64,000 bases of DNA from Sycobia sp. Sy_11. Its lineage: Eukaryota > Arthropoda > Insecta > Hymenoptera > Epichrysomallidae. The translations under genes and the position numbers were made by a program. Positions 25,681 to 37,361 of this stretch are shown here, piece by piece (position 1 is the stretch's first letter; each line of letters starts with the position of its first letter). The DNA is taken from NCBI GenBank assembly GCA_018907035.1, contig JACCIC010000019.1:3675001-3739000 (forward strand). The letters are read 5' to 3'. The notes below the pieces were generated by a model, which saw nothing but the letters and a program-made list of their open reading frames with translations, was not told where the DNA came from and searched no databases.

Positions 25681-26215
25681 AATGGGAAATTTATGGATAC
25701 CATATCAATAGAATTATTTGAATTTTAATGGGAGCAAATCGAATATCCAATTTTCGACTTTCTCGTAGTGATCGAATAGCTGCTCAGCCAATGCGTTTTC
25801 CATCGATGATAACAAATGGTAATCGAAAACAGCCAAGTCTGGTGAATTCGGTGGATGGAGTAGCAGCTCCCAGCCATGTACTTTGATTGTATAATTAACA
25901 CATTTTGCTTTATTTGTATTAACGGTTTTACAGGGTTATAACGACTTGTAATACAAGACGCTATTCTAGCCTCACCAAACACACAGTATTGCCTTCTTGC
26001 CGAATCGATCTTGTTCTCCATTCAATGTTCAAGGTTTTCCCGGATTAACCCATGATTTTTTCCATATCTGATTCTTGAACTAGATTCATTTCTCATCGAC
26101 AGTAATAATTCGATGCAAAATTGATTTTCTTTCGTGTCTTTAACGCAAAAGTGTTTTTTCGGTTTTCCATCTGCCTTTCATTCAACTCGTGTGACACTCC
26201 TCTATACTTTTCGAT
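25681..26215 (-). pseudogene. mariner (Tc1/mariner superfamily) transposase remnant
   Basis: On the minus strand the region reads, with frameshifts and many stops, as a mariner transposase. In order from 26215 downwards it shows H-E-L-N-E-R-Q-M-E-N-R-K, K-S-I-L-H-R-I-I-T-V-D-E-K (first catalytic Asp, normally G-D-E-K-W), K-K-S-W-V-N-P-G-K-P, F-G-K-K-A-I-L-C-V-W and V-L-Y-Y-K-S-L. These are followed by W-E-L-L-L-H-P-P-N-S-P-D-L, F-D-Y-H-L-L (third catalytic Asp), E-N-A-L-A-E-Q-L-F-D and G-I-H-K-F-P. The block that normally carries the second catalytic Asp (H-D-N-A motif) is missing: the frame jumps from V-N-T to V-H-G-W-E-L-L. The copy cannot encode active transposase. The N-terminal DNA-binding part and terminal inverted repeats were not recognised. 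The match rests on recall of family motifs, which are distinctive. Confidence 0.85.
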
Positions 26216-27370
26216 TTTTCATAGATGCAAAGAATAATGTTACAGAAATTAGTTTATATTTATATTATCGAGGAAGATTATATAGTGCTTTTTCAATTTA
26301 GAATTTCGAGGTGTCTGTTCATATTATTTTTGTCGCGATAAATAGACAATTTATTAGATACGATCGTCTCTTCTTTTTGCTTAGTACTTTAATCATTGGT
26401 CTGTGCGTTAGAGAAATTAAGAAAAGTGTGGAGTAGATTTTTGAGTTTTTTTTTATCAAAAGTCAATACTTTTGTATTTTTTATCCTATGCACATCCTTA
26501 TTCAAACGCAATAATAATTTTATTTTTAAACACGAAAATGTAATTCTGTACTAAATATTATTTTTCTTTTTTATTCCACAATTATCCGGATCGCTAAGTA
26601 CAATCTATAACAAAGCAGCGTGAGGTGGAGTTCAGACCGGTAAAAGTAAAATATAAATCGATATATAAATATTGATCCGATCAATAAACGGTGCTTTATA
26701 CGAATTTATATAACATTACCGTGTACACGATTTAGCATTTAGTCACCATCGCTGCTAATAACGCGAAAGCGTAGGATAAAAGAATGGGAAATTTTTGGTT
26801 CATGTCCCGAAGTTATTCCATCACAGTAATTAAACCGTCAAAAATTAAATTTGTATTAAAAATTATCTCATAATTCACGTGTCACAGAAATCCCGCTGAA
26901 GGTCTCAAAACATTTATATTAGACATTTCCAAAAAGCTTTTGAAATAGAAATTGACAAAATAAGTTAGAAAATCGAATTATTTACGATACTTTGCAAAGC
27001 AGTAGTTCATTATCGAAAAGAAACGTTTTCCCGCTTCATGTTCAGTCGACACTAACTCTACACCATTTGCTCATGATACACGCTATTTCCAAATATGTTT
27101 TAGGAAATAATGCTTTATCCAGAAAAACTTGATGTTTATCGACACTAGAATTAAAATTATGCCTTTTTAGTTTAATAACTCGAACGTATGAGCTTTCGTC
27201 TCAATCATAAATATAGCACTTGACAAATTCTAATTCCTCTGTGCTCTACGATACTTATAATAAAATGTCATCTCCCAGTCGAACACATTGCATTGTCCCC
27301 TGAAAAATTCAATCCTACCCGAATATACCGGTAAATCAAAGTCCCATGAATCCAACAGTATACACATGCA

Positions 27371-27415
<45 letters not shown>

Positions 27416-27490
27416 GCGCCGAAAAGCTCGTACATCGGAAGAGGTATCGTCAGTACTCGCCATTAATTCTCCTTGTGTATTTGTGTGCAG
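26216..27490. other. AT-rich sequence upstream of the receptor exon
   Basis: Presumed intron of the receptor gene. No upstream TM1 exon was recognised. The last 120 bp hold the TA array and a pyrimidine-rich acceptor tract. Confidence 0.6.
27374..27411. repeat. (TA)n microsatellite just upstream of the receptor exon
   Basis: A 38 bp TA array ends 80 bp before the exon at 27491, where branch point and acceptor signals are expected. A (CA)/(GCA)-like transition (tgcatgca) precedes it. Confidence 0.95.
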
Positions 27491-27610
27491 GTAACGTGTT
27501 CGTGATAGCGGCCATACTGCTCGAGCGACATCTGCAATCGGTGTCGAACTACCTGATCCTGTCGTTGGCGGTCGCCGATCTCTTGGTCGCCCTCCTAGTC
27601 ATGCCTCTGG
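27491..27610 (+). CDS. 5-HT1: Serotonin receptor 5-HT1-type GPCR, internal exon covering end of TM1 to end of TM2
   Basis: This exon encodes 40 residues of a rhodopsin-class amine receptor, a plasma-membrane G-protein-coupled receptor for serotonin. The translation begins with G-N-V-F-V-I-A-A (N is the conserved residue 1.50 of TM1), continues through E-R-H-L-Q in the first intracellular loop, and contains the TM2 signature S-L-A-V-A-D (D is the conserved 2.50 sodium-site aspartate), ending V-M-P-L-G. The acceptor is a pyrimidine-rich tract ending in gcag at 27490, and the donor is gtaagt at 27611. Both junctions are phase 1: the first base of a Gly codon comes from the upstream exon, and the last base is the G of the final Gly. 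In the insect 5-HT1 sequences I remember the loop reads E-R-N-L-Q-N-V-A-N-Y, so H, S and S here are divergent. The family call is firm; assignment to 5-HT1 rather than another 5-HT1-clade paralogue is likely but not proven. Confidence 0.87.
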
Positions 27611-27687
27611 GTAAGTGTCTTCCTTTTGTGTCTGTAGACATATAATGCATGGATCTTTGAACAGATTGATTTGAACAGAAACAACAG

Positions 27688-27691
27688 TTGA

Positions 27692-27745
<54 letters not shown>

Positions 27746-27749
27746 TCAA
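27688..27749. repeat. Self-complementary (TA)n hairpin in the receptor intron
   Basis: A perfect (TA)n array is flanked by ttgaattta on the left and taaattcaa on the right, so the whole 62 bp is one inverted repeat. It begins 78 bp downstream of the donor of the first receptor exon and could form a cruciform in DNA or a stem in pre-mRNA. Confidence 0.85.
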
Positions 27750-27953
27750 TGAAGGGTGAGTGACGCGAACATACGCTCGGTTGGAGAGGGAGTAAATTTC
27801 TTTCGCGCTACCCAGTAACGATCGTATCGCCTATATAGCACGACCATTGGGTGAGAGTTTACGGCGCGAACACAGCGACGCGTACTTTGTATATTTCGCA
27901 ATTAAGTTATACCTACGCTCTCGAATATAATCCGGACTGTATATTGCACTGAG

Positions 27954-27954
<1 letters not shown>

Positions 27955-27984
<30 letters not shown>
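27955..27984. repeat. (CA)n microsatellite in the receptor intron
   Basis: About 15 CA units, followed by tatgcacgcgcg. Confidence 0.95.
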
Positions 27985-27987
<3 letters not shown>

Positions 27988-29074
27988 GCACGCGCGAGCT
28001 CGGTAACTTGGCGTGATCACCCCGGGTCAACAAAGGGGATTATTCAAACGGCTTTAATGGCCTCGTCTTTATTCGGACTGCCTCCTTCCTCCGCCGCGCC
28101 ATTAACGGTCCGACTGTGATGTTTATTGTTTACCCGAACACTGTAAAATTGTTTGTTGCAAGCGGAACATACGCGTATAGAAATTGATTTTGAAAAGATA
28201 CCGTGATTAACCTGTACAGTGCATACGCAACGGAAGTACGTTGAGTATAAAAGAGACCCGGAAAATTAAGAAAACCTTATATTGATTTTCTTGTTTAACC
28301 AATTTAAATGTTTTTCGAGGCGCTGACGAGGAATATGGTAGTGAAAAAGAAAATCGTATCGTTTTTCACATTTCTGAATATTTATAAAACTATTGCATAG
28401 TACAATTTATAGATCTTACTCTCATCATCTCGTGTTGCTGTATAAGATTACATTTCGTAACTAATATTCTCTGATAAATACGATAAACAAACACACATGA
28501 CCACTCTTTACATTTTAGCACTCAGAAGTTTATTGTACCTAATTTATCATTGGGCAATTGATTGTTGCTAAGTTTCAACAGGCAATGGTTATTATTTATT
28601 TCATTAGACTGAAAAATATATATGTAAATATAATATAACTATTTTTTGAAATTTGAGCAAGTTTATTTAAAAGCTTTTTGTGGAAGAATATTGTTTGATA
28701 CACCATGAATTAGATGCTCATGACTATAAGAATTTTTCGCAATGATAGTCCTAGCCAGCACCTCAAAATACGTAAACTTATCCAATTTCTTCGGTATCGT
28801 CAAAATATCCCTTTTGCGAACTAAACTCATTGCAATTACCGATGAAAAATCGAAAAATCCGTGAAAAATAACACGAACGGTGCAAAATTATTTCAAACGC
28901 TTTCCGATCGGTGACCGCAACGAGCGTCTTGCGCGCGTCTATTCGTATTTTTCTGCGTTGCCCGCCTACGTAAGCGTACCCGCGAGTTCGCGCGCGCGCG
29001 CCGCGCATTGGCGCGTGACGCGCCTCGCCCCGAAACCACGGGACAAGTCGTTTTAGTGGCGGCATTGTTGGCAG

Positions 29075-29198
29075 GAGCCGTGTACGAGGTGGCCCATGAA
29101 TGGGCTCTGGGTCCTGAATTATGCGACATGTGGACAAGCAGCGACGTATTGTGCTGCACCGCTTCCATTCTCCACTTGGTGGCCATAGCTCTCGACAG
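29075..29198 (+). CDS. 5-HT1: Serotonin receptor 5-HT1-type GPCR, internal exon covering ECL1 and TM3
   Basis: This exon continues the receptor reading frame from the exon ending at 27610. It starts after gcag at 29074 with GA, which completes the split Gly codon (phase 1), then reads A-V-Y-E-V. Visible landmarks are E-W-A-L-G-P-E-L-C-D-M-W, where W lies in extracellular loop 1 and C is the TM3 cysteine 3.25 that forms the conserved disulfide. Next comes S-S-D-V-L-C-C-T-A-S-I-L-H-L, whose D is the amine-binding aspartate 3.32, then V-A-I-A-L-D-R, the D-R of the DRY motif. The exon ends at gtttgt (29199) inside the Arg codon, so the next intron is phase 2 and the next exon should begin by completing Arg and continue with a Tyr-Trp. 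No such exon was found in the remaining 34.8 kb. All residues needed for amine binding within this segment are intact, so the gene looks functional. Confidence 0.88.
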
Positions 29199-29420
29199 GT
29201 TTGTACGACGTTTTTCTCTATTCCCCGCAACTTTTCTACCATAGTCTACATTTCTACAGTGTGCGCGTGTAAATATATGGGGTCTTTTTGTATTATTTTC
29301 TTAATACTGAACACTAGCGCTCTTACATATATATATACACACGCACACACACATATACCATATAAATCTCACTCTGTCCCGCGGTTTTTTGCATTGTATG
29401 CCGATATATGTCCCTGTACC

Positions 29421-29443
29421 ACACACACACACACACACACACA
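29421..29443. repeat. (CA)n microsatellite
   Basis: About 23 bp. A shorter interrupted CA tract lies at 29337-29352. Both are downstream of the second receptor exon. Confidence 0.95.
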
Positions 29444-31434
29444 CGTGGCAAAGACAAAGCTCTCGCCCGTGATTAAAGCGCTAGTACGCCAGCGCTACTA
29501 TGTACTGCCCATACGCATTGATAGAGTGCTGGCTGTCGAGGTCCAGAAGGAAGCACGCGTACTTTCAAAAAAAAAAAAAATGCTTTGATTAAGAATGGAA
29601 CTCGACAGACGTGCGCGAGAAGTGCGCGTAAAAAATTTAAATTAATAAAATAATTCGTTTGTTACATAAAATAAGCGATATTTTTTGTAATATTTACAAT
29701 GTATTATAATTTGAGCTGCATTCGTTCGCTCGTAACAATGATGACTGAGCCGAATTATGTTAAACGTTGAAATAAAGAACAAGAATAGAGGGTTTTTTGA
29801 TAGTGGAGCAAATTATACATATCAATATGATTTACGATTAAGATTTAAGTTCTCTCCTGAAATTTTCTGTAAATGATAGATTAAATAAGATACAATGAAT
29901 ACAATGTAAATAAGATACAAATCAAAAGCAATCTATTTTTCTAATACAGCAGCAGATCACCTCAGTTTCGAATCGGTTGATTATATTGACAATTGATGAT
30001 CATTAATGATCGACAAGAATTACTCGATTTCTCGACGGCTCGTTTATACGAAATTTAAAGCAATTGGTTAACTCGCAAACGACAGCAGACCTTTATCCCG
30101 AAAATTAACCCGTTTGCTGAAAAAACCAAAATAATCGATATATCTAATGCGGCGAGAGTTGCGCTAATGAAAAGAGAATACAATGTTCCCTATGACGACG
30201 AATCGCTACGCGTGAAATGGATAATAAAGAGGGGACTAAATCACTAAAGCCCCGCTGTACTTACAATTACCGATCGCACGAAAATGCCAAAAAAGTTTCT
30301 CCGTAGATAATATGTAAAGCATGATTCGCCGGCTAAGATAAATTCTAGATAACGTAAAAGTTCTAATAAAACTGTTTACTACACGGATCAAAAGCGTTCG
30401 CTAAACTTTACTACATTCTCCCCTACCGAATAGAGAAGACTGTAACTGATAAAGAACTTTTTTATAGTTACAGTTGTCAATTTATGCTTATAAATGTCTA
30501 CTGATAGAATCGTGGCGCTGTTTGAACATCGTGACATGCAAAATTCTATTGCTTATTGAAATGTAAATTAGACAGAAATAGCAAGCAAAAAATACGATCG
30601 ATCGCTCCAGTGTTTACTGGGTGAATTATAGATGGCGTCTACCCAAAATATATAAAACTCACAAATTATAGAAGACATCCTAAATTAATCCATATAATGA
30701 ATTTTTATAGAATGATCGGCCACAATTGAGTTTACACCTTAATAAAATTTATATTTAATTCTATAGATGCGTGATTGCAAAGAATCAATTAAGATTTAAA
30801 AACAAACATGTCATAATATTCAGATATTCAAATATTACAACTTATGTTACAATTGAGTTGCAAACTAATGTATTGTGCGATTAAACGTAACCTCTATTCG
30901 AATTATTAAAAAAAATCCAAATTTCCCTTCAATATTTTCCTTAATATCGATGTCTCTGTCGCCAATTCCAAATTCCGAATCGAAAATTCGTAGAATTGAA
31001 ATAAATGTATTGCTTTATAAATTATGAACAATACTCCTGAACATCGTGGCCACTTGATCTTTATCTGCAACCAAATTCGCCGACTCCTCCCGCTTTGTAA
31101 TACACCGAACAAGGTCGGCAGTAAACAATAATAGATACGAATTCGTAATTACCGCTCCGCATATTTCTCGACCATAATCTACCGTAACGGCGCGACGACG
31201 GCCCCTGTTTCCCGATGCGCGCGTCTGGCGAGAACGCGGACGTGATCTTCGATTTCCTTTGGCTAATTCGCCCCACGATCCCCCCTCCAACCCCGCCTAC
31301 CCGCTCCCGCGCATTTTTAGCCAACCGCACGCGCGAACCCCTCCCCCCCCCTCGACCCGCCCCAATTACGCTTTATTCCTAATTCAGAAGTAGGATGGGC
31401 GCAACCCGTGTAATCGACGGACGACAATACGCGC

Positions 31435-31435
<1 letters not shown>

Positions 31436-31475
<40 letters not shown>
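31436..31475. repeat. (TA)n microsatellite
   Basis: About 40 bp, followed by degenerate acatatataca units, inside a GC-rich islet. Confidence 0.95.
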
Positions 31476-31483
<8 letters not shown>

Positions 31484-32958
31484 TACATATAGTATGGGTA
31501 CAAATCCCCTCGCCGGCGTCGCCGCAGACACGAGAGGATCGAGGCGCCCTTGGCGCGCGCGGGCGAGGTCAGTAATCAAGCGTCGCGTATGCGCGGAGGG
31601 CGCGAGCGCGCGCGCACCCATTGAACTTTGATCAATTATGCAGTTCGGGATCTGGCGCATTGTTCAATTTAATGCGATTGTCCCGGATGCGGCGCGGTCG
31701 CGGAGCTTTTTGAAATGCGCCCGCCCCCTCGCCCGCCGCCGCCCGATGCCCGGATTGATTTTGCGCGATTATTCGGCGGATTACCCGGCCCCTCCCCCCT
31801 CACTTGCCCCCTCGTCGCATCGCGGGGCCTGCGGCAGAAATTCCGTTCGCGCTTTATATTTGCGACGGCAATTAAGCCGTTTCACGGGCTCTGTTTAGGC
31901 TAACGATGTATATATGTATGTATGTATTATGTGTATAAATGCCGCCGGCAGTTTTACCATGTATGTATATTTTCGCAGATTGCGCGCGAAATTGCGGAAG
32001 CTTTATAATGAAACGTGTACCGACGAAAAGCGCCGTAATGTATGACTCTGTATATTTTATTGGAATTAACGAGTTCGGTATTTGTGGTTAATATCTAACT
32101 AGTTTTTTTTTTGTTTTCTTTTTGTTTTTTAATCGATACTACCATCTGGTTGATTACCGAAACGGCGCAACGAATTCAAAGTGGATTCACTTTGAATACA
32201 TGATTTGCCTACTGAATTCATAATGAATGTGGAAAACTAATCGAATCGAATGCGTTCAATATTCTCTAGATAAACAGATTGACTATATCGATGAGAGTAA
32301 ATTGTCAGGAAACGGACAAAAATGTTTCATTCTTTCGAATCCACTTCTCTTTATCAACCACAGGTTTTGCATTTATTTTTGTCAGTTCATTAGCTATACG
32401 TTTTGATGATAGACAAAAGGAATGGCTTAAAGTACCATAAATATTTACCTGGAATGTTTTTATTTATTTCATATATATACTAGTAGAAGTGCTTCATTGC
32501 TTTTGCGAAATAGTCAATAAGACTAGACTATAATTATTTTGACATTTAAGAAATAGTAACTGAAGAGAACCTTGCTGTACACAATCTTTGCAACGCTGTC
32601 TCGCATTCATTTTCCATTCATATTTCATTAATTTTTCCATTCTAGAATTTTGAATTATCGAATATGACAAAGATAACGTAAACATGAATTCTTCTTGAAT
32701 GCTTTGCGAAAATTTTTATCCGTCAATGTTAAAATAGTATTATGCGTTGTATTTATCGATCTAATATAAATTAGAAAAAAATCTGCTCAAAAATTAAAAA
32801 CAGCTATGCCTCTGTAGGCAAACTACGTAAATAAAACGTAAATTTGTTGACAAAGGAAACGTTGTTTGCAAATCGTCGTTTATCGGTTAAAATCGAGCAA
32901 ACACGTCAACGGCTCCAAAAAATTCTTTTCGGTGTAATATTTGCGCTTTTATCACTCA

Positions 32959-32959
32959 C

Positions 32960-33018
<59 letters not shown>
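32959..33018. repeat. (CT)n microsatellite
   Basis: About 48 bp of pure CT preceded by three CACT units. It is the longest CT array in the window. Confidence 0.95.
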
Positions 33019-33022
<4 letters not shown>

Positions 33023-33403
33023 CATTCCTTCTTATACCAAAATTCACAATAAGAATGACGACGACCTATCTCGGGAATATAAGCTGAAATATCGGATTTT
33101 CAATTTCATTCCTCGATTGTTCCTTTCAGGCTATACTTTTCTACGTATAATCGAATTATTCCTTAATAGATACGTATTATGTAATTCTTGAGATAATTTA
33201 ATATATCGCGTTTTTCAATTATCTATCCGACAAAAGAACGTTAATCTAACGCTTATTACTATAATACCTTATTATTTTCCTCAAATGTTCAAGACTCTAT
33301 TCTTCGCAAATAATTTTTACGACTAATTTCATCGTGTATCAGAAAAATATCCCGCGGCAAAATAATTTGATCGGTAGGAAGTCGTTTCAAAATTTTGCAA
33401 AGA

Positions 33404-33421
33404 ACAAAAAAAAAAAAAAAA
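33404..33421. repeat. Poly(A) run
   Basis: About 18 A. Confidence 0.9.
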
Positions 33422-33679
33422 TCAATCAATTCGAAAATGAACAATTCCGCTGAACGACCCGTATACCTCGGCCGACGAGGTTTATTGATACAGGCGACCA
33501 ATTCTGTTTCATCGCGCCAAGCAATTGGCAAAATTTTCAATTTATCGGTCCCGTTACGCGCATAAGTCGCTACGTAAGCCCGGCCGAACAAAACTATAAT
33601 GTGTGTGTATATATATATACGGACGTGCATTTATACACAAGTGCAAGTCTCTCGCTTCCCCTCTCGTCGCTCGATGAGT

Positions 33680-33691
33680 GGGGGGGGGGGG
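33680..33691. repeat. Poly(G) run
   Basis: Twelve consecutive G at the start of a GC-rich islet. Confidence 0.95.
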
Positions 33692-34110
33692 CGACGCCGC
33701 GGGATTAGCCTGCGTCTAGGGATAAATATCGAAAGTAACGAGTGGCACACGCGGCAGTGGCGGCACGCGGTACACGCGCTGCCGGATGCGAATTCTCCGA
33801 GGCGGCGGCAACTCTTACCGCGCGAGGTGCGTCACCGCGAGCTCGAGCGTCGCATCGCGCTCGTATTGAGGGCGCAAAAATGGAAGATTCGCCGAGTCGG
33901 CTTTTGTCCCCCTCCCCCCTGCCCCGCCCCGTACTCTCCCAGACACCACCCGCCCTTCCGCGCCGCACTGGAAATCCATGTCTCGGGGCCCCCACCACCC
34001 TCCGCTCTCCGCGGCAGCTTCCGCCCATTCGCCGACGCGCGTGCAGCTGTCTCGCGGTGCGTCTTGATTTAGAACTTCCTCTTTACCGGCTCGAAGGAAC
34101 ATACCACCTC

Positions 34111-34137
34111 CCCCTCTCTCTCTCTCTCTCTCTCTCG
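34111..34137. repeat. (CT)n microsatellite
   Basis: About 26 bp following a C-rich tract. Confidence 0.95.
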
Positions 34138-36648
34138 CTCACCCGTCGTCTGCTTCCACGACACACTGACTAATTCGCGCGTGGTTCACGATGAAGAAGA
34201 AAAGAAACATTTGGAAAATAGCGTTTACACGTGCCGTACCGTAATTTATTTTGTTTTTTTTTTTTTCTAGCAAACTGTTTATTTATCAATGGTCGCGCAA
34301 TGAGTGCTCAGGGCATTAAGGCTGATACAATTCCGCGGCCGATAAAAGATTAAACCGATGGGGTCGGTCGAGGAGTGAAATTAAAAATCGAATTTTCCAA
34401 TTTAAATCCACGGCGCGGCTCTTCCGCTCTTATTGCGATTGTCGCGATTGAGGGAGGGGAGAGAGGAGCGCGGATATTAAATCGAAAGGAATTTTATCGG
34501 GCCGTCGAGGCGATATAACTCCCCCTCCTCCGCCCAACCCCGCGATACAGAAGGCGACGGGCGCACAAATCTTATAATTTCGCCCGTCGCGATACTTGCC
34601 AGCCACCGAACGCCTTCTCAACACCCCTGCCAATGATCGATGTTGCAATTGACGCGCGTCGCTCCGTGTTCACTTCTGCGCCTTTGCTTATGAATGTATC
34701 CAAGCCATATTTTACCCCAATTGTAAGAGCGCTGAAATGAAATAACCGCGGTCCGTGCGTGAAATGCAAATGCATGGAACATAGGAAAACGCTAACATAA
34801 AGCGCTAACGCGAGAATTAATCCAAATAAAATGTTGCATTTAATGGATTAATTTTTATCATCAACTGTAACAGGAGGCGCTCGTAAGCTTGGCCCTTCGT
34901 TTCTGCTCGTACGGGCGCTTACACTTATGGAAAATCCCCTCGAATCCGGAATCAGTAGATTAATCAATCTAATAGATTCGCGAAAACTTAATAAAAAAAT
35001 TATATCCATTGTTTCTGTGATATCTACGGAGAAGTGACACAATAAAAAGTAATTGGCAACTTTTACGCATCGGAATCGAAATGTTATCAAAGTATCCGTA
35101 TTAATGTTTCACGATCGTAGGAATAAAATCTTTAATTTAATACAGTTCGTAAGGGAAAATATGAAGAATATGACTAGTTTATGCGAACGGGTTCAAATTA
35201 TCTCCAAAGTATACGAACTAAAATATTCATTTTATTTCTAGAAACTCTTGCGAAAATTTCACTGTCAGTTCAAGGCAACGGGAAACAATGATAGATTACT
35301 ACAGACAAATAATCACACCGTCTAGTAATTAAAATCTTTATTTGCCTAATACAGTTATAGGCGAATGTTCGTATGTCTAATTATAAGTGCTTTGTTTCCC
35401 TCGCTTCCTTGTAATTACTCACAGTTATTTCCTTCGCTGCCTACCTAAAGAAATTAATGAACTATTTTACTTTAAATTTCTATCTTTCGAACGAATGTCC
35501 TCGGCAAGAAAGTTGTACTTGAAGAATTCTCGACATAAGTTATAAATAAGAAGTGATCAATAATGTTTTCTCTCGATTTAAAGTAATTATTTATATTCTG
35601 TTAACATAGCTGATTCTTCGATATTATTATATTATATCATTGACATTTCTTTGTAGCATATATATGAGAAACTCCTGTAAGATAAACTTGGTAAACGTGG
35701 AGTTCATAAATCTATTACATAGATATACATATCTATGAAATGATAATTGCACAGATATGTATAAAATATAAAATTAAATTTAAAAAAAAATCATAACCTA
35801 TGCATTGACGTAACTGATCTATCGATTAATCGGTCCTAGTCAAACAGCTCGTATCCCACACTAACGCTTCGCATACTCTCACGGTCGCGGTGCTTCCCAG
35901 GGGCGCATCTGCATCAACCGAACGGGGCCCTAAATCACATAAAAATTAAGCGCTCGAGATATCCGCCCCTCCCCCCACACGATTCTTTGGTCACGCGAAG
36001 TGAAGAAACTCTGACATTAACGATAATAAGAGAGAATTGGAGAGAATGAAAGGTTGTAACTAAGAGAGGGCGGGCGCTCGGCTTATAGTCTGAACCCTTC
36101 CTCGCCCCCCTCCTCCCGCGCGCATTATACGGCATCAAATTTGCTTCACTCTCGCCATTTGCATTTGAGCATGCTCTCGGGTGCGGGTGGAGCGAGGGGA
36201 GGGGGGGTGTTGAAGTGTATATAGAGGCGAGCCGAGAATTAAAGATGAGTGGATTTCGAAATAAAGAGATATAGAATAGACCGGAGCCGAGCGCGGGAGG
36301 GATGGTAGGGCGAGGGGGGAGGGAGAAATCTACTTACATATACCCGGAGAGGGGACTCGCTTATCTTGATAGGAGCTCGGCGTTCCGGGGACACTTTTCG
36401 GAGCGACTTGATTCTTTGGCTTCGCGAGCCAGCGAGCAAGGAAGGGGAACTCTCGAGTTTTGCGGGTGAGGTGGAGGGCTGAGGGGCGGCGGGGGGGCAA
36501 AATGCGGAAGAGCAAGTCTAATTGCAGGAGGGTCGCGGCTATTAAAATGTATTAGCTTCTGGAAACGAAGAAAAGAAGAGAGGAAAATTGAAGGAAAAAA
36601 ACAAGCATAAAAGCTAACAAGTTAGACGGACTGTACGTCCATGCAACC

Positions 36649-36667
36649 AAAAAAAAAAAAAAAAAAA
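36649..36667. repeat. Poly(A) run
   Basis: About 19 A. Confidence 0.9.
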
Positions 36668-37339
36668 CAATCCCGGAATTAGCAAAAGTACGTTCGAGTA
36701 ACTTTAATTTTGCTCTTAAATTAATGGGAAAACCTGTAGGGGGATGAGGAAAGGTTCTCTCCGTCTATCTTCTGGCGATATAGAAAAAGGCAGGGCGTAA
36801 ACATAATAATCGGCCAAGCGTTCGACGTCGAGCCGAGTCGCATTTTTCTCCTCCGGGCCCATTAACAAATTAATTTTTCTCTAATTTCTCACAGCCTCGA
36901 TGATAAAAAAAAAAATGGTCGAGGAGGCGACTATAAAAATATCCCCGGCTTACTCGGTAATACATCCGGCTTTATAAACGCGAAAACCTCTCCTATATCC
37001 GTAACCGGCGCCGTTCTCGGTGCCTCACTTTTTTTCTCCTTTGCTCCTTTGCTTTTTTACAATTACACGATATGACAATTGTGCCGAGCTGAAACGCATT
37101 GGGATTCGCTCGGGGCAAATGAAAAAGCGAAGACCGGGTTAGCGGTGATTATTTCGGGACCGAAGTAAGTGGTAAAGGTAAAAAATTACAACGCGAGCTA
37201 TAGTTCGCAGTGGCATATTTTATTTTTTATTATTTATTTTTGCTTTACATTGGATACGTGCACAGCGCGATTATTGACGTCAGTTAGAACTGCGCGATAT
37301 TTACAAGCGAGATCGGAAAACATTTCGCCGTGTATTCAA

Positions 37340-37361
37340 AAAAAAAAAAAAAAAAAAAAAA
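37340..37361. repeat. Poly(A) run
   Basis: About 22 A. Confidence 0.9.

Larger units (their letters stand above)
27611..29074 (+). other. Intron between the two receptor exons
   Basis: A 1464 bp phase-1 intron bounded by gtaagt and gcag. It contains a 62 bp AT hairpin starting 78 bp after the donor, a (CA)n array at 27955-27984, AT-rich middle sequence, and a CpG-rich final 180 bp with an alternating CG tract near 28988-29005. The pyrimidine tract before the second exon is short and interrupted. No further coding segment was seen in it, and none is expected, because M-P-L-G followed by A-V-Y-E-V is contiguous in known receptors. Confidence 0.85.
29199..33580. other. Presumed intron 3' of the receptor TM3 exon, first part
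   Basis: Starts at a gtttgt donor. Contains CA tracts, an AT-rich interval at 29600-31050 with short local repeats (for example aagatacaat near 29888-29925), a CpG-rich islet at 31060-31880, then AT-rich DNA with the long CT array. No exon continuing with Tyr-Trp after an AG was found. Confidence 0.55.

Noticed and set aside
29030..29074. Hydrophobic in-frame extension before the second receptor exon (V-L-V-A-A-L-L-A before G-A-V-Y-E)
   Set aside because: It superficially resembles the end of TM2, but that segment is already supplied by the first exon with matching splice phase; the nucleotides are not similar, so duplication is unlikely.
30600..30640. Tact-ggg sequence as a candidate Tyr-Trp start of the next receptor exon
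   Set aside because: No AG acceptor in the needed phase, and the following codons do not give the A-V-T sequence expected after Tyr-Trp.
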